A DNA stretch of 64,000 bases from Erysipelotrichaceae bacterium OPF54 (GCA_022834735.1 BQKD01000001.1:1341659-1405658); one strand, 5' to 3'. Positions 43,611-53,785 are shown, numbered from the stretch's first letter. The notes: generated from the sequence alone by a model not told the origin. Program-made: numbers and translations.

Positions 43611-43957
43611 CATTAGAGGAATGCTATGCCCGTATGGGGGGAAACTACATGGATGTGAAACAGCGGCTGCGTTCCGAGAAGCTGATCGACAAATTCGTCA
43701 GGAAGTTTCTCGACGACCCGTCGTTTGTCCAGTATGAAGCGGCGCTGCAAGCCAAAGACGACCGGTCAGCCTTCATGGCTCTGCATACGCTGAAAGGGGT
43801 CAGCCAGAACCTGGGGATGGAAAGCCTGTACGAAGCCGTGAAGGAAGACTGCGAGCTGTTCCGCAGCGGCTGGAGCGACGAGGCGGCCGAAAACGCCGAT
43901 GCGCTTCGGGCCGTATATGATACGACGTGTCAGGCGATCCGGGAGTACATCCGATGA
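43607..43957 (+). CDS. Stand-alone histidine phosphotransfer (Hpt) protein
   Basis: A 116-residue helical protein with the Hpt motif 'ALHTLKGVSQNLGM', in which His60 is the phosphorylation site. It overlaps the response-regulator gene and the hybrid kinase gene by 4 bases each. By family logic it carries phosphate from a receiver domain of the kinase to Asp56 of the HD-GYP/GGDEF regulator. The start at ATG 43607 lies in the previous stop; AAAGGAAGAG precedes it. Confidence 0.9.
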   Translation: MTLEECYARMGGNYMDVKQRLRSEKLIDKFVRKFLDDPSFVQYEAALQAKDDRSAFMALHTLKGVSQNLGMESLYEAVKEDCELFRSGWSDEAAENADALRAVYDTTCQAIREYIR

Positions 43958-46482
43958 GAAAGACGACGCGGGTGCTGCCCAAAAAGATGGTGGCGTCTTT
44001 TATCGCGTTTATCGTAACGATCCTGATCACGTTCGGGCTCATCTTTTATTTCACGAATGCGATCGGACAGGACACGATCTACGAGATCGACGATATTTAT
44101 ATGCGCGGCCTGAACGAGAAAAGCCAGCAGCACTTTCAGACGATCGTCGATCTGCGCATGATGCAGCTCAAAGCGATGACCGATTCGCTCGATACGCATC
44201 TATCGGAAGACGAGCTTGTGGAAGAGGCTGCCCGCACGGCGCAGCTGCGCGACTTCAATCTCGTGCAGTTTTACGTTTCGGACGGCTCGCTCATCCCGGT
44301 ATACGGTCCGCTGCTCAATCTGGAGGAATCGCATCCGTTCGTGAACGCGCTGATCAGCGACAAGACGCAGATCGCTTCATCCGTTGATGAATCAGGCAAC
44401 CGGATCATCCTGTTCTCGTATCCTTTCGACTATGTTCTGAACAGTGGAGAAAAAGTGACATCGATCGTGGTCGGTTTTCCGGCAGAAGAACTGGCGCAGT
44501 CGCTGTTCAGCGGCGACGAGCATTCGCTTGTCAATTCGGTGATCATCCGCAAGAACGGCACGTACGTGATCCGCAATTCCCGGGACAACGGGATCGATTA
44601 TACGAAATCGTACTTTGATCAGATGACGACCGACGAAAACCGGGATCAGATGAACGAGCTGATGAGCAAAATGGCAAAGGACGAGACGTTCAGCACGATC
44701 TGGAACTCGAAGGACGGAGAAACGTATATTTATGCGACGCCGCTTGCCAATTCGCAGTGGTATCTGATTACTTCGCTGCCGTTCGGTCCGATCAGTGCCA
44801 ATATGAACCGCATGACGCGGCTGACGCTTCTTCTCATGATCGGGGGATATGTCGTCTTTCTGCTGGCTGTGCTTCTTGTTTTCTGGGGATACTATACGTA
44901 TTCCAAAGCGCAGATCATCGAAGCGCAGCGCCTGAAAGAAAAGGCGGAGAAGGCGAGCCGGGCAAAAAGCGAGTTTCTGTCCAATATGTCGCACGATATC
45001 CGCACGCCGATGAACGCGATCATCGGGATGGCGCATATCGGCCTGTCGAACTGCACGGACCAGAACCGGGTCCGTCATTGTCTCAAGCAGATCCAGCTGT
45101 CGGGCAATCATCTGCTCGGCCTGATCAACGATGTGCTCGATATGTCAAAGATCGAAAGCGGAAAGATGACGCTCAATTACGACGTGGTCTCGCTGAAGGT
45201 GCTGTTCGATGATCTGGTGGCTGTCATACAGCCTCAGATCAAGGCGAAGAACCAGAAATTCGACATCATCATCCACCATCTGGAAACAGAATATGTATAT
45301 TGCGATTTTGTGCGCATGAATCAGGTGCTGCTCAATATTTTGTCGAATGCTGTGAAGTTCACGCCGGAAAACGGCTCGATCCGGATCGAGCTGTATGAAA
45401 GGCCTTCAGAAAATGCCCAGGATACCGAAGTGCATATCATCGTATCGGATACGGGGATCGGATTCGACGAAAAATTCAAAAAGGTCATTTTCGACTCGTT
45501 CGTGCGCGACGACAGCAAGCGGGTCACCCGCACGGAAGGCTCGGGCCTTGGCATGGCGATCACGAAACACATCGTCGACGCGATGGACGGACAGATCGTG
45601 GTGGACAGCCAGGTGGGCAAAGGAAGCACGTTCCATGTGATCGTGGATCTGAAAAAGGCGCCGGACCAGAAGGAGGTGTACGAGCTTCCGCACTGGAACA
45701 TGCTGATCGCCGATGACGACAAACTGCTGTGCGAGACGACACAGTTCACCCTGGCCCAGATGGGGATCCGGGCCGATTATGTGACCGATGAAGCGCAGAT
45801 CCTTCCGGCTCTGAAAAAAGGATCCTACGATATCGTCCTGCTCGACTGGATCCTTGCGAAAGGAAACGGCATCGAAGTGGCGCGGCAGATCCGCCGGGAA
45901 ATCGCCGATCCGATCCCGATCCTTCTCATTTCGGCCTACGACTGGTCGGAGTTCGAACAGGAAGCGCTGGAAAGCGGGATCAGCGGATTTATCCAGAAGC
46001 CGCTGTTCATGTCCTCGCTTTACGCCGGGCTTTCCGGTTTTGCTGCACCGGCAGGAAGCCAGGAGCCGGCAGAAAGCGAAGCGCCGGTCTGGGTTGGAAA
46101 ACGTCTTCTTGTCGCCGAGGATAACGAGCTGAACTGGGAGATCGCGCACGATCTGCTCGAAGAGGCAGGGTTCATGCTCGAGTGGGCCCAGGATGGCGTC
46201 GAGGCCGTGTCCATGTTCGGACATTCGCCAGCCGGGTATTACGATGCGATCCTCATGGATATCCGCATGCCGCGCCAGGATGGATACGAAAGCGCCCGCC
46301 AGATCCGCGCGATGGACAGGCCGGATGCTGATGTGCCGATCCTTGCGATGACAGCAGATGCTTTCTCGGAAGATGCGCGCAAGGCGAAAGAAGCGGGAAT
46401 GGATGCGCACATTCCCAAACCGATCGATATCGATGTGGTCCTGAGCGCGCTGCAGGCCAATTTTAAGAAGAACAAGGAATAG
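43954..46482 (+). CDS. Hybrid sensor histidine kinase with two receiver domains
   Basis: Membrane-bound kinase of 842 aa. Two membrane helices (~12-34 and ~287-312) flank an extracytoplasmic sensor of about 250 residues, of Cache-like appearance ('WYLITSLPFG' before TM2). Then HisKA with His347 ('MSHDIRTPMNAIIGM'), HATPase ('NAVKFTPENGSIRIEL', 'DTGIGFDEKF', 'GSGLGMAITKHIVDAM'), receiver 1 (Asp631, 'IVLLDW') and receiver 2 (Asp769, 'ILMDIRMP'). All phosphorelay residues are present. The ATG overlaps the hpt stop. With the Hpt and response regulator it forms a complete four-step relay. Confidence 0.93.
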   Translation: MRKTTRVLPKKMVASFIAFIVTILITFGLIFYFTNAIGQDTIYEIDDIYMRGLNEKSQQHFQTIVDLRMMQLKAMTDSLDTHLSEDELVEEAARTAQLRDFNLVQFYVSDGSLIPVYGPLLNLEESHPFVNALISDKTQIASSVDESGNRIILFSYPFDYVLNSGEKVTSIVVGFPAEELAQSLFSGDEHSLVNSVIIRKNGTYVIRNSRDNGIDYTKSYFDQMTTDENRDQMNELMSKMAKDETFSTIWNSKDGETYIYATPLANSQWYLITSLPFGPISANMNRMTRLTLLLMIGGYVVFLLAVLLVFWGYYTYSKAQIIEAQRLKEKAEKASRAKSEFLSNMSHDIRTPMNAIIGMAHIGLSNCTDQNRVRHCLKQIQLSGNHLLGLINDVLDMSKIESGKMTLNYDVVSLKVLFDDLVAVIQPQIKAKNQKFDIIIHHLETEYVYCDFVRMNQVLLNILSNAVKFTPENGSIRIELYERPSENAQDTEVHIIVSDTGIGFDEKFKKVIFDSFVRDDSKRVTRTEGSGLGMAITKHIVDAMDGQIVVDSQVGKGSTFHVIVDLKKAPDQKEVYELPHWNMLIADDDKLLCETTQFTLAQMGIRADYVTDEAQILPALKKGSYDIVLLDWILAKGNGIEVARQIRREIADPIPILLISAYDWSEFEQEALESGISGFIQKPLFMSSLYAGLSGFAAPAGSQEPAESEAPVWVGKRLLVAEDNELNWEIAHDLLEEAGFMLEWAQDGVEAVSMFGHSPAGYYDAILMDIRMPRQDGYESARQIRAMDRPDADVPILAMTADAFSEDARKAKEAGMDAHIPKPIDIDVVLSALQANFKKNKE

Positions 46483-46543
46483 AAAGAATGTTTTCTGTTC
46501 CTTTTTTCTGTTTGCACAATTCGCATACCGCGCCATGTTGTGT

Positions 46544-46549
46544 TATAAT
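46544..46549 (+). promoter_or_regulatory. -10 element upstream of glyS
   Basis: TATAAT lies in the 128-base gap between the kinase and glyS, 61 bases before the GTG start. No -35 with normal spacing is clear. No T-box is present, unlike alaS. Confidence 0.5.
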
Positions 46550-46610
46550 GATACAGTCTATCCTTATCGTGATTCGTAGGATAATGTAAATATGGAAAGA
46601 GGAGAAAACA

Positions 46611-47993
46611 GTGAACGAAAAAACATTCAATGATGTCGTGGCCCATATGAAAAATTCCGGATTCGTCTATCAGGGATCCGAGATCTACGGAGGTCTGGCC
46701 AATACGTGGGACTTTGGCCCTTTAGGCGTTGAATTAAAGAATAATATCAAAAACGCATGGTGGAAACGTTTTATCCAGGAAAGCGTGCACAATGTCGGGA
46801 TCCAGAGCGCGATCCTGATGAATCCCAACGTCTGGGTGGCGAGCGGCCATGTCGGAGGGTTCAGCGATCCTTTGATGGACTGCAAGGCGTGCAAGTCGCG
46901 TTTCAGAGCGGACCAGCTGATCGAGGAGGCGACGCATGGCGAAGTCAATCCGGCAGGCATGAGCAACGAGGAAATGGAACAGTTCATCCGGGAGCATGAG
47001 ATCGCGTGCCCGAAATGCGGGGCGCACGATTTTACGTCCATCCGTCAGTTCAACCTGATGTTCAAAACGTTCCAGGGCGTGCTCGAGGATGCCAAGAGCG
47101 CGATCTACCTTCGTCCGGAAACGGCGCAGGGCATTTTTGTCAATTTCAAGAACGTGCAGCGCACGATGCGCAAAAAACTGCCGTTCGGTGTCGGACAGAT
47201 CGGAAAAAGCTTCCGCAACGAGATCACGCCGGGCAACTTCATTTTCCGCACCCGCGAGTTCGAACAGATGGAGCTCGAATTTTTCTGCAAGCCCGGAACG
47301 GACCTGGAGTGGTTCGATTACTACTGCAAGGCGTGTGTCGGCTTCCTGGAAGATCTCGGCCTGCATGGAGAAAATATCCGTCTGCGCGCACATGAGCAGG
47401 AAGAGCTCGCTCATTATTCGAACGGCACGAGCGATATCGAATACAATTTCGCCTATCCGATCGGCTGGGGCGAGCTGTGGGGCATCGCGGATCGTACCGA
47501 CTTCGACCTGAAGGCCCATCAGGACACGAGCAAGCAGTCGCTCGAGTATTTCGATCAGGAAACGAATGAAAAATACATCCCTTATGTCATCGAGCCAAGT
47601 GTCGGCGTGGAACGTCTGCTGCTCGCGCTCATGTGCGAAGCGTACACGGAGGAAAAGGTGGGCGAGAACGACACGCGTCTGGTGCTCAAGCTGCATCCGT
47701 ATCTTGCACCGTATAAAGCCGCTGTGCTGCCGCTGTCCAAAAAACTGAGCGCGCAGGCCATGGATGTGTTCCGTCAGCTGGCCGGCGAGTTTTCGACAAC
47801 GTTCGACGACGCGCAGAGCATCGGCAAGCGGTACCGCCGCCAGGACAGCATCGGGACACCGTTCTGTGTCACCGTGGATTTCGAGACCGAGACCGACGGC
47901 TGCGTCACGGTGCGCGACCGCGATTCCATGGAACAGGAACGCGTTGCCCTGAGCGATCTGAACGAATATCTGCGCAGCAGGACAAAATTTTAA
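46611..47993 (+). CDS. glyQS: Glycyl-tRNA synthetase (single-chain)
   Basis: Class II synthetase charging tRNA-Gly; the eukaryote/archaea-like dimeric form also used by many Bacillota. The 460-residue protein has the N-terminal '[20 protein letters not shown]' (~19), a four-Cys zinc site ('CKACKSRF' ~91, '[10 protein letters not shown]' ~131), motif 2 '[12 protein letters not shown]' (~200) and motif 3 '[14 protein letters not shown]' near 325. The start is GTG, with GAGGAG 8 bases upstream. glyQS-dnaG-rpoD follows the usual order. Confidence 0.95.
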   Translation: MNEKTFNDVVAHMKNSGFVYQGSEIYGGLANTWDFGPLGVELKNNIKNAWWKRFIQESVHNVGIQSAILMNPNVWVASGHVGGFSDPLMDCKACKSRFRADQLIEEATHGEVNPAGMSNEEMEQFIREHEIACPKCGAHDFTSIRQFNLMFKTFQGVLEDAKSAIYLRPETAQGIFVNFKNVQRTMRKKLPFGVGQIGKSFRNEITPGNFIFRTREFEQMELEFFCKPGTDLEWFDYYCKACVGFLEDLGLHGENIRLRAHEQEELAHYSNGTSDIEYNFAYPIGWGELWGIADRTDFDLKAHQDTSKQSLEYFDQETNEKYIPYVIEPSVGVERLLLALMCEAYTEEKVGENDTRLVLKLHPYLAPYKAAVLPLSKKLSAQAMDVFRQLAGEFSTTFDDAQSIGKRYRRQDSIGTPFCVTVDFETETDGCVTVRDRDSMEQERVALSDLNEYLRSRTKF

Positions 47994-48005
47994 GAGGCGT
48001 CTCTG

Positions 48006-49751
48006 TTGGCGTGGATCAATGAAGAAGATATGAAGGCGATCCGCTCACAGGCGGATATTGTCGATATCATCGGCAAGTATATCGCGGTCGAAAAGAGCGG
48101 GCGCGGCTTCAAGGCCCAGTGTCCGTTTCATGACGATCACGATCCTTCCATGTCGATCTCCGAGGAAAAGCAGATCTTCAAATGTTTCGTATGCGGAGCA
48201 GGAGGAAACGTTTTTTCCTTTGTACAGAAATTTGAAAATATAACCTTTCCGGAAGCTGTATACAAAGTGGCCCAGATGATCAATTATCCGCTCGAGCTGC
48301 CTGGCATCCAGGTCCGGGAAAAACCGGATCCGTTCGCGAAGGAACGGAAGATCCTCGAAGAATATACGGGATATATGGCGTACGAACTGTTCAGCGAAGA
48401 AGGAGCGCAGGCCTATTCCCAGCTGCGCGAGCGAAAGTTCGACGACGAGCTGATCAGAAAATTTCAGATCGGCTTTGCCCCTTCGGCCGGACAGTCGGAA
48501 CATTTTTTCAGCGCGAAGCATTTCGCGCCCGATGACCTCGTCAATGCGGGCGTGCTCAATGACGGCAGAGCTGTCTTCGTTGACCGGATCATGATCCCGA
48601 TCCATGATCCGAAAGGCCGTCTGGTCGGCTATACGGCGCGAAGGACGGCAGAAAGCGAATATATTCCGAAATATATCAATACGGCCTCGACCCCTCTTTA
48701 CGAAAAAGGAAAGCTCATCTTCAACTATCACCGGGCAAAGGATGCCGCGCGCAAAAGCGGGCGTGCTATCCTGTGCGAAGGGGCGATGGATGTGCTTGGT
48801 CTGGAAAAAGCGGACCTTCATGAAGGCATCGCGTGCCTGGGGACGGCCTTTACCGGCGATCAGCTGCAGCTGATCGAACGGCTCAAGGTGCCGGTGCACG
48901 TGTGGTATGACAACGACCGCGCCGGGAAAAAAGCGGCTTACACGTTCGGAAAAGCGGCCATGGGCCGCGGGATCCCGTTTTCGATCGTTTCGAACGACGG
49001 CGCCAAGGACCCCGACGAGGTGTTCGGGCAGTTCGGCGCGCAGGAAGTGCGGCGGATCGCGGATCATACGATCTCCTTTGTCGAATTCCTGTTCCAGTAT
49101 CTTCCGGATCAGTACAATCTGGACAATTACGAGGACAAGAAGGCGTTTGCCCAGGAAATGAATCATGCGATCGTCAATACGGCGGACGAATTCGAAAGGG
49201 CCGGGTATTTCAGCCGGCTCAAGGATCTGACCGGGTTCGACTTTTCGTCGGTGAACGCCTCGCCTGTGCAGGAGCGCATAAACAAAAGAGAGCCCAGGCG
49301 CCCTGCCTATATCCCGAAAGTGCAGGATGGCAGGCAGAAAGCGGAATGGATCATTCTGAGCTCGATCCTGTATTCGAAGCAGTTCTCTTTGCGTTTCAAG
49401 GAGGAGATCGGCTTTTTCAAGGACGAGCTGTACCGGCAGCTTTCGCTTTATATTTACGATCTTTACCGTCTGAAAGATTCGATCGAAGCGGACGAACTGT
49501 TCGCGCATATCGAAGAGGAGGACGTCAGAAATCTTCTTGCGTCCCTTGTCAGTTCCAATGAGGAGCCTGGCGAGGAACTGTTCGAAGACAGTTTATGGAA
49601 AATAAAAGAGTGCACGATCAGCGAGCAGATCGACAAGATCAACGAGCAGATCCGGATCCTGCGCGATCCGGTCCAGAAAGTGACGTTGGCAAAAACGAAA
49701 TCGGTGCTGATCGAAGAACGCAATAAAATCAGAAATCGAAAGGAAGGTTGA
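48006..49751 (+). CDS. dnaG: DNA primase DnaG
   Basis: Makes RNA primers for replication. CHC2 zinc domain ('[13 protein letters not shown]' ~39, '[15 protein letters not shown]' ~59), TOPRIM core ('[19 protein letters not shown]' ~257, '[20 protein letters not shown]' ~302) and a C-terminal helical helicase-binding domain. 581 aa is slightly short but normal. The start is TTG at 48006, 13 bases after glyQS, with a weak GAGG ribosome-binding site; no better ATG exists before the zinc domain ('[15 protein letters not shown]' is 9 codons in). Confidence 0.94.
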   Translation: MAWINEEDMKAIRSQADIVDIIGKYIAVEKSGRGFKAQCPFHDDHDPSMSISEEKQIFKCFVCGAGGNVFSFVQKFENITFPEAVYKVAQMINYPLELPGIQVREKPDPFAKERKILEEYTGYMAYELFSEEGAQAYSQLRERKFDDELIRKFQIGFAPSAGQSEHFFSAKHFAPDDLVNAGVLNDGRAVFVDRIMIPIHDPKGRLVGYTARRTAESEYIPKYINTASTPLYEKGKLIFNYHRAKDAARKSGRAILCEGAMDVLGLEKADLHEGIACLGTAFTGDQLQLIERLKVPVHVWYDNDRAGKKAAYTFGKAAMGRGIPFSIVSNDGAKDPDEVFGQFGAQEVRRIADHTISFVEFLFQYLPDQYNLDNYEDKKAFAQEMNHAIVNTADEFERAGYFSRLKDLTGFDFSSVNASPVQERINKREPRRPAYIPKVQDGRQKAEWIILSSILYSKQFSLRFKEEIGFFKDELYRQLSLYIYDLYRLKDSIEADELFAHIEEEDVRNLLASLVSSNEEPGEELFEDSLWKIKECTISEQIDKINEQIRILRDPVQKVTLAKTKSVLIEERNKIRNRKEG

Positions 49752-49755
49752 TGAA

Positions 49756-50997
49756 ATGGCGGCACAAGAAAAAAAGCTTAGTATCAAGAAATTTACATCG
49801 GTCGACGAGGCCAAGGAATACTTGGAATCGATCCGCGACAGAAACCTCGACATTACCCAGAAGGAGTTCATGGATGCGATCTCGCAGCTCAATCTCGACG
49901 ACGAAGCGACAGATGATCTGTTCAACTGGTGCGAGGAAAACAATATCAGCTTCATGGTGGACAGCGACGACTATGATCTGGATGACGATGATTCGCTCAG
50001 CGATGATATCGATGACGAGGATGGTTCGATCGACGATTCGATCTCTCAGCTTGAACAGTCGTTCGCGAACGCGTCGCACGCTAAGATCAACGACCCGGTA
50101 AAAATGTATCTGAAAGAGATTGGTCAGATCCCCCTTCTCGATCCGAAGGAAGAGCCGGTCATTGCCAAGCGGATCCAGGATGGCGTGGAGGCCAAGGAAA
50201 AGCTGGCGGCTGATCCGGATATGGACGAGGCGCAGAAAAAGGAGCTGGACCGCGTCATCGATGACGGGGAACAGGCAAAGCAGCTGCTCATTTCCTCGAA
50301 CCTTCGTCTTGTCGTTTCGATCGCGAAAAAATATGTCGGACGCGGGATGCTGTTTCTGGATCTGATCCAGGAAGGAAACTGCGGTCTGATCAAAGCCGTC
50401 GAAAAATTCGACTATACGAAAGGTTTCAAGTTCTCGACGTATGCGACATGGTGGATCCGCCAGTCGATCACGCGCGCGATCGCGGATCAGGCGCGTACGA
50501 TCCGTATCCCGGTCCATATGGTCGAGACGATCAACAAGCTGACCCGCATTCAGCGTCAGCTGGTCCAGGATCTTGGGCGCGACCCGCTTCCTGAGGAGAT
50601 CGCGGAAAAGATGGAAGGCATCAGCGCGGACAAGGTTCGCGAGATCCAGAAGATCGCGCTCGATCCGGTTTCCCTCGAAACGCCGATCGGCGAAGAGGAC
50701 GATTCCCATCTGGGCGATTTCATCGAGGACAAGGACACGCTGTCTCCGGACGACTACACGAACAACCAGCTGCTCAAGGACGAGATCAACACGGTCCTTC
50801 AGGGTCTGACAGAGCGCGAGGAAAAGGTGCTTCGGCTTCGTTTCGGCCTGCTGGACGGCCGGACCAGAACGCTTGAGGAAGTGGGCAAGGAGTTTAATGT
50901 GACGCGCGAGCGCATCCGTCAGATCGAGGCCAAGGCGCTGCGCAAGCTTAAACATCCGAACCGCTCGAAACGGTTAAAAGATTTCGTCAAATCATGA
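49756..50997 (+). CDS. rpoD: Primary sigma factor RpoD/SigA
   Basis: Housekeeping sigma factor of 413 aa. Region 1.1 (~1-80) is followed by a very acidic linker (Asp-rich, ~72-96). Regions 1.2 ('[16 protein letters not shown]', ~115), 2.3-2.4 ('[20 protein letters not shown]'), 3 and 4.2 ('[20 protein letters not shown]') are complete. Region 2.2 reads '[14 protein letters not shown]' with Cys where Ile/Leu is usual. ATG 49756 has AAGGAAGG about 8 bases upstream. It overlaps trmK by 4 bases. Confidence 0.97.
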   Translation: MAAQEKKLSIKKFTSVDEAKEYLESIRDRNLDITQKEFMDAISQLNLDDEATDDLFNWCEENNISFMVDSDDYDLDDDDSLSDDIDDEDGSIDDSISQLEQSFANASHAKINDPVKMYLKEIGQIPLLDPKEEPVIAKRIQDGVEAKEKLAADPDMDEAQKKELDRVIDDGEQAKQLLISSNLRLVVSIAKKYVGRGMLFLDLIQEGNCGLIKAVEKFDYTKGFKFSTYATWWIRQSITRAIADQARTIRIPVHMVETINKLTRIQRQLVQDLGRDPLPEEIAEKMEGISADKVREIQKIALDPVSLETPIGEEDDSHLGDFIEDKDTLSPDDYTNNQLLKDEINTVLQGLTEREEKVLRLRFGLLDGRTRTLEEVGKEFNVTRERIRQIEAKALRKLKHPNRSKRLKDFVKS

Positions 50998-51644
50998 TCC
51001 GTCTCTCTGTCAGGCTGCAGGCCATTTACGACTGGCTCGACGGCCAGGTGATAGCGGATATCGGCTGCGATCACGGGTATATCCCGCTTCGTTTCGTGCA
51101 GGAGACGCAAAAAAAAGCGTACGCGTGCGATGTGGCCGAAAAACCGCTGGAACGGGCGGCCCGCCTGTTCGAACAGGAAGGTGTTTCGATCGAATGTCTG
51201 CTCATGGACGGGATCGAAACGCTTCCGGACGATGTGGACCAGCTGGTGATTGCCGGCATGGGGGGCGCACTGATGTGCCAGATCCTGAAAAAGGATCTGG
51301 ATCGTGCCAAACAGTGCGAAAGCATGATCCTGTCTCCGCATAAGGATGCGCCGCTTCTTCGCACGTTTCTGACACAAAACGGTTTCGAGATCGTGCGCGA
51401 GCGGGTCGTGTTCGAGGCGGGGCATTATTATCCGATCCTCTACGTGGTCAGCGGACAACAGCGTCTCGATACGAGAGAAATTTATCTTGGGTGTCACGTG
51501 ATGCAGGATGAAACGTACGAGGCGTTCCTGGATTCGCAGCTGAAAAAATGGCGGGCTCTTGAAAAAAAGGTCCCGGGAAAAGACTTTTCGCGCGGCCGGC
51601 AGATGATCCGGCTGCTCGAAAAGCAGATCGAACTGCAGAAATGA
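50994..51644 (+). CDS. trmK: tRNA (adenine(22)-N1)-methyltransferase TrmK
   Basis: SAM-dependent enzyme for m1A22 in tRNA. The Rossmann-type '[16 protein letters not shown]' (~19), '[15 protein letters not shown]' (~44), '[14 protein letters not shown]' (~85) and '[14 protein letters not shown]' are typical; 216 aa. The rpoD-trmK order is standard in Bacillota. The ATG overlaps the rpoD stop by 4 bases. The next gene in many relatives, the Nif3-like YqfO, is missing: a terminator and an insertion sequence follow. Confidence 0.93.
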   Translation: MIRLSVRLQAIYDWLDGQVIADIGCDHGYIPLRFVQETQKKAYACDVAEKPLERAARLFEQEGVSIECLLMDGIETLPDDVDQLVIAGMGGALMCQILKKDLDRAKQCESMILSPHKDAPLLRTFLTQNGFEIVRERVVFEAGHYYPILYVVSGQQRLDTREIYLGCHVMQDETYEAFLDSQLKKWRALEKKVPGKDFSRGRQMIRLLEKQIELQK

Positions 51645-51660
51645 GATCTGCAGTTTTTTT
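51631..51660 (+). terminator. Terminator of the glyQS-dnaG-rpoD-trmK group
   Basis: AACTGCAG/CTGCAGTT stem that includes the trmK stop codon in its loop, with seven T residues. Confidence 0.85.
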
Positions 51661-51669
51661 GCTTAAAAA

Positions 51670-51703
51670 AGCGCTTTTAAATCGTTAAAAAAAGAATTAT
51701 AAT
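51670..51703. repeat. Left copy of the 34-bp direct repeat at the insertion sequence
   Basis: Exactly identical to 53786-53819, starting AGCGCTTTTAAATCG and ending GAATTATAAT. The two copies directly abut the element, so this is the target-site duplication. This copy points its TATAAT into the element. Confidence 0.9.
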
Positions 51704-51730
51704 CTCATCTTTTACAGTTTTAAAAGCGCA

Positions 51731-51773
51731 AAAGGCGCTAAGTCCTTTATTCAAAGGGTTTCAGCGCCTTTTT
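51731..51773. terminator. Bidirectional terminator in the left end of the insertion sequence
   Basis: AAAGGCGCT and AGCGCCTTT pair across a 23-base loop that has its own stem (CCTTT/AAAGG), with T runs on both strands. It ends the transposase transcript and could stop transcription entering from the left. Confidence 0.8.
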
Positions 51774-53571
51774 TATTATTTTTCATTTTCGCCACATTTT
51801 TAGCTTTCGCATTTTTTACGATCTTGTTCAGTTCTTTTTCTTCCATGACTCTGTACGCAAATTGATATCCGAATATTTCTGACAGCTGATCTGTTATTTC
51901 TGTTCTTGCGAAACCCGGTTTATAGATCGCTCCCTGCACCTGCTCTATATTCAGCGTCCTCAATGTATCGATAATCTGTCCGATCGTATATTTCTCTTTC
52001 AGATACTGTTCGATGATCCGATATACCATCAATGCCAGGAAGCATGTGAGCAGATGCCCTTCGATCGCTTCCCGACGGCTCACATAGATCGGCCGTGTTT
52101 CCAGTTCGCTTTTCATGATCCGGAAGCTTTCTTCTATTTCCCAGCGCTGATGATTCGATTTGATGATGAGCCTGATATCTTCGTCTTCAAGGTCTGTCGT
52201 TACTGCGTAGAATCCGTCATATCTCATGTCTTCGGTGATCCGTCTGATGTTCAGTTCGTATTTCTGATTTTTATCGTCTTCGCTGTCTGCCGGCTTGATA
52301 AAATATCTCGGGTTTCTCTGATCTGTAGTTTTCGCGATCTTCCCCGGATCCTTGAGCAGCGCTTCAGCGCATTCTATCTTCTTTTCGCGGATCCGTCTTT
52401 GATAATCCCGGTATTTTGTGTTGAAGGACACAATAAGATGTTCTTCCAGCACTTCTCTTTTCCCGGTTTCCTGTGATTTTTTATTCGTCTTGATCCATCT
52501 GTCTTTATAGAAGGTTACAGTTTTTGTGGGAACCTCTTTGTCTGCGATCTTGACCGTTTTCTCCAGACTGTTCAGATTGTATATCTCCGGATATCCGGGA
52601 ATCTGCCATCCTTGTGGATCGAGCGCCCACTCCTGAAGCTTGCCACTCAGCTTTTTGATCGGCTGGGTGACGATATAAGCGCCGTTCGCTTTTCTGTCGT
52701 TGTATATCTTGTTTTCGAAACCGTTCAGTGCTGCGTCGGCACAGACGATGAAGCGGCTGAATCCGAAATCTTTTTCGAGCGTTTTTTCGAGTTCCCGCAT
52801 GGAAAAGGATTCGTTCCTGTTTCCTTCGAAGCACAGGTCGGCAATAGGAATGCCGTTCCTGTCGATGAACATCCCGTACTGCACGATCGGATTCGGCCTG
52901 TTTTCCTTGGACTTTCCATATTTTCGGAAATCATCCGCTTCTTCGATCTCGAAATAAAAGTTCGTGCAGTCATAGAAGAGGATGGTGGTATCGCGTTGGC
53001 AGATACCGCAGCTTTTTTTATACAGCTGGTTTTCTATAAAATACCGTTCCTGAGCCAGCACCGGCAAGGCGCGATAAATATCATGCAGATCGGGAAGCGG
53101 AAAGCGGTAAAAAGAGCGAGCTGTATCCAACGTCGCTTTTTTTGAGGCTGGCGCGATGATGCGTGCACAGACAAGCAGACGCAGTATCGTTTCGAGATCA
53201 TATTTAAAACGGTATTTAAGAGAGATACTGCGGCAGATATCGGATATCCCAAGCATCGACAGAATTTTCTGAGGAAAAAGATAACCGACATTGAAAGAAT
53301 TGATCACGCCCATGGGTATGAGCTCATGAGGATTGAACGTCATAGGGATGAGCGGATTGTCATCGGCTTTCAACTGTTCGATCTGATCACGGAGTATGGC
53401 TTCGACTTCTTCGCGCGTAGAGACACCGAATTGTTTCATAAGAGCAGCCAGATTGCCTAGGGACTGGCGATTGCGGGTCGTACGTTTGTTTGTCTTGGGA
53501 TTCACATAGTCTTCCTTGATGTAGTAGCAGACACTGTTTTTAGAGGAAGTGGAGTGAAGACGAATGGACAT
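51751..53571 (-). CDS. IS1634-like family transposase
   Basis: DDE transposase of 606 aa. Catalytic triad candidates: Asp in 'FYDCTNFYFE' (~204), Asp in 'FIVCADAALNG' (~279) and Glu in 'NHQRWEIEESFRIMKSE' (~500), the last matching the Y/W-R-E-K signature of the IS4 superfamily. The C-terminal 'EGHLLTCFLALMVYRIIEQY' is typical. ATG 53571 is preferred to a GTG at 53580 because AGAGGTG lies 6 bases before it. No frameshift or internal stop. The stop lies within the terminator hairpin. Confidence 0.93.
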   Translation of the reverse strand: MSIRLHSTSSKNSVCYYIKEDYVNPKTNKRTTRNRQSLGNLAALMKQFGVSTREEVEAILRDQIEQLKADDNPLIPMTFNPHELIPMGVINSFNVGYLFPQKILSMLGISDICRSISLKYRFKYDLETILRLLVCARIIAPASKKATLDTARSFYRFPLPDLHDIYRALPVLAQERYFIENQLYKKSCGICQRDTTILFYDCTNFYFEIEEADDFRKYGKSKENRPNPIVQYGMFIDRNGIPIADLCFEGNRNESFSMRELEKTLEKDFGFSRFIVCADAALNGFENKIYNDRKANGAYIVTQPIKKLSGKLQEWALDPQGWQIPGYPEIYNLNSLEKTVKIADKEVPTKTVTFYKDRWIKTNKKSQETGKREVLEEHLIVSFNTKYRDYQRRIREKKIECAEALLKDPGKIAKTTDQRNPRYFIKPADSEDDKNQKYELNIRRITEDMRYDGFYAVTTDLEDEDIRLIIKSNHQRWEIEESFRIMKSELETRPIYVSRREAIEGHLLTCFLALMVYRIIEQYLKEKYTIGQIIDTLRTLNIEQVQGAIYKPGFARTEITDQLSEIFGYQFAYRVMEEKELNKIVKNAKAKNVAKMKNNKKGAETL

Positions 53572-53785
53572 AAAGATCACCTCTGGAAAGAGTATAGCAT
53601 ATGGCGAAATAGGGCGAAACTAAAATGACTGAAAAATTGACAGAGAAAAAGAGACATGCAAAAAGGAATGAATCAAAAGAAGTAGAAAAAAAGCATCAGA
53701 ATTGGCAAAGAAAAAGACGACTGGTAATATCATTGGAATTTTAGAGAATAATGGAAATTATTTTTTTAAAACTGTAAAAGACCCG
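53572..53785. other. Non-coding right end of the insertion sequence
   Basis: Holds the transposase ribosome-binding site, an extended -10 on the minus strand (TGCTATACT, reverse of 53591-53599), an A-rich stretch and the right inverted repeat. No open frame of note. Confidence 0.7.

Larger units (their letters stand above)
51704..53785. mobile_element. Insertion sequence, IS1634-like (IS4 superfamily)
   Basis: A 2,082-bp element with imperfect terminal inverted repeats: the left end CTCATCTTTTACAG and the right end (reverse strand) CGGGTCTTTTACAG agree in 18 of the first 22 bases or better once the following TTTTAAAA is included, with three mismatches near the tip. It holds a single full-length DDE transposase gene on the minus strand and is flanked by a 34-bp exact direct repeat. 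IS1634/IS1549 elements are known for unusually long, variable target duplications. It appears intact and potentially active. Confidence 0.9.

Noticed and set aside
46493-46610. T-box upstream of glyQS
   Set aside because: The gap is too short and contains no TGGTACCGCG-type sequence.
48045-49508. 487-codon open frame on the minus strand opposite dnaG
   Set aside because: Shadow of dnaG; Phe/Arg-rich without domains.
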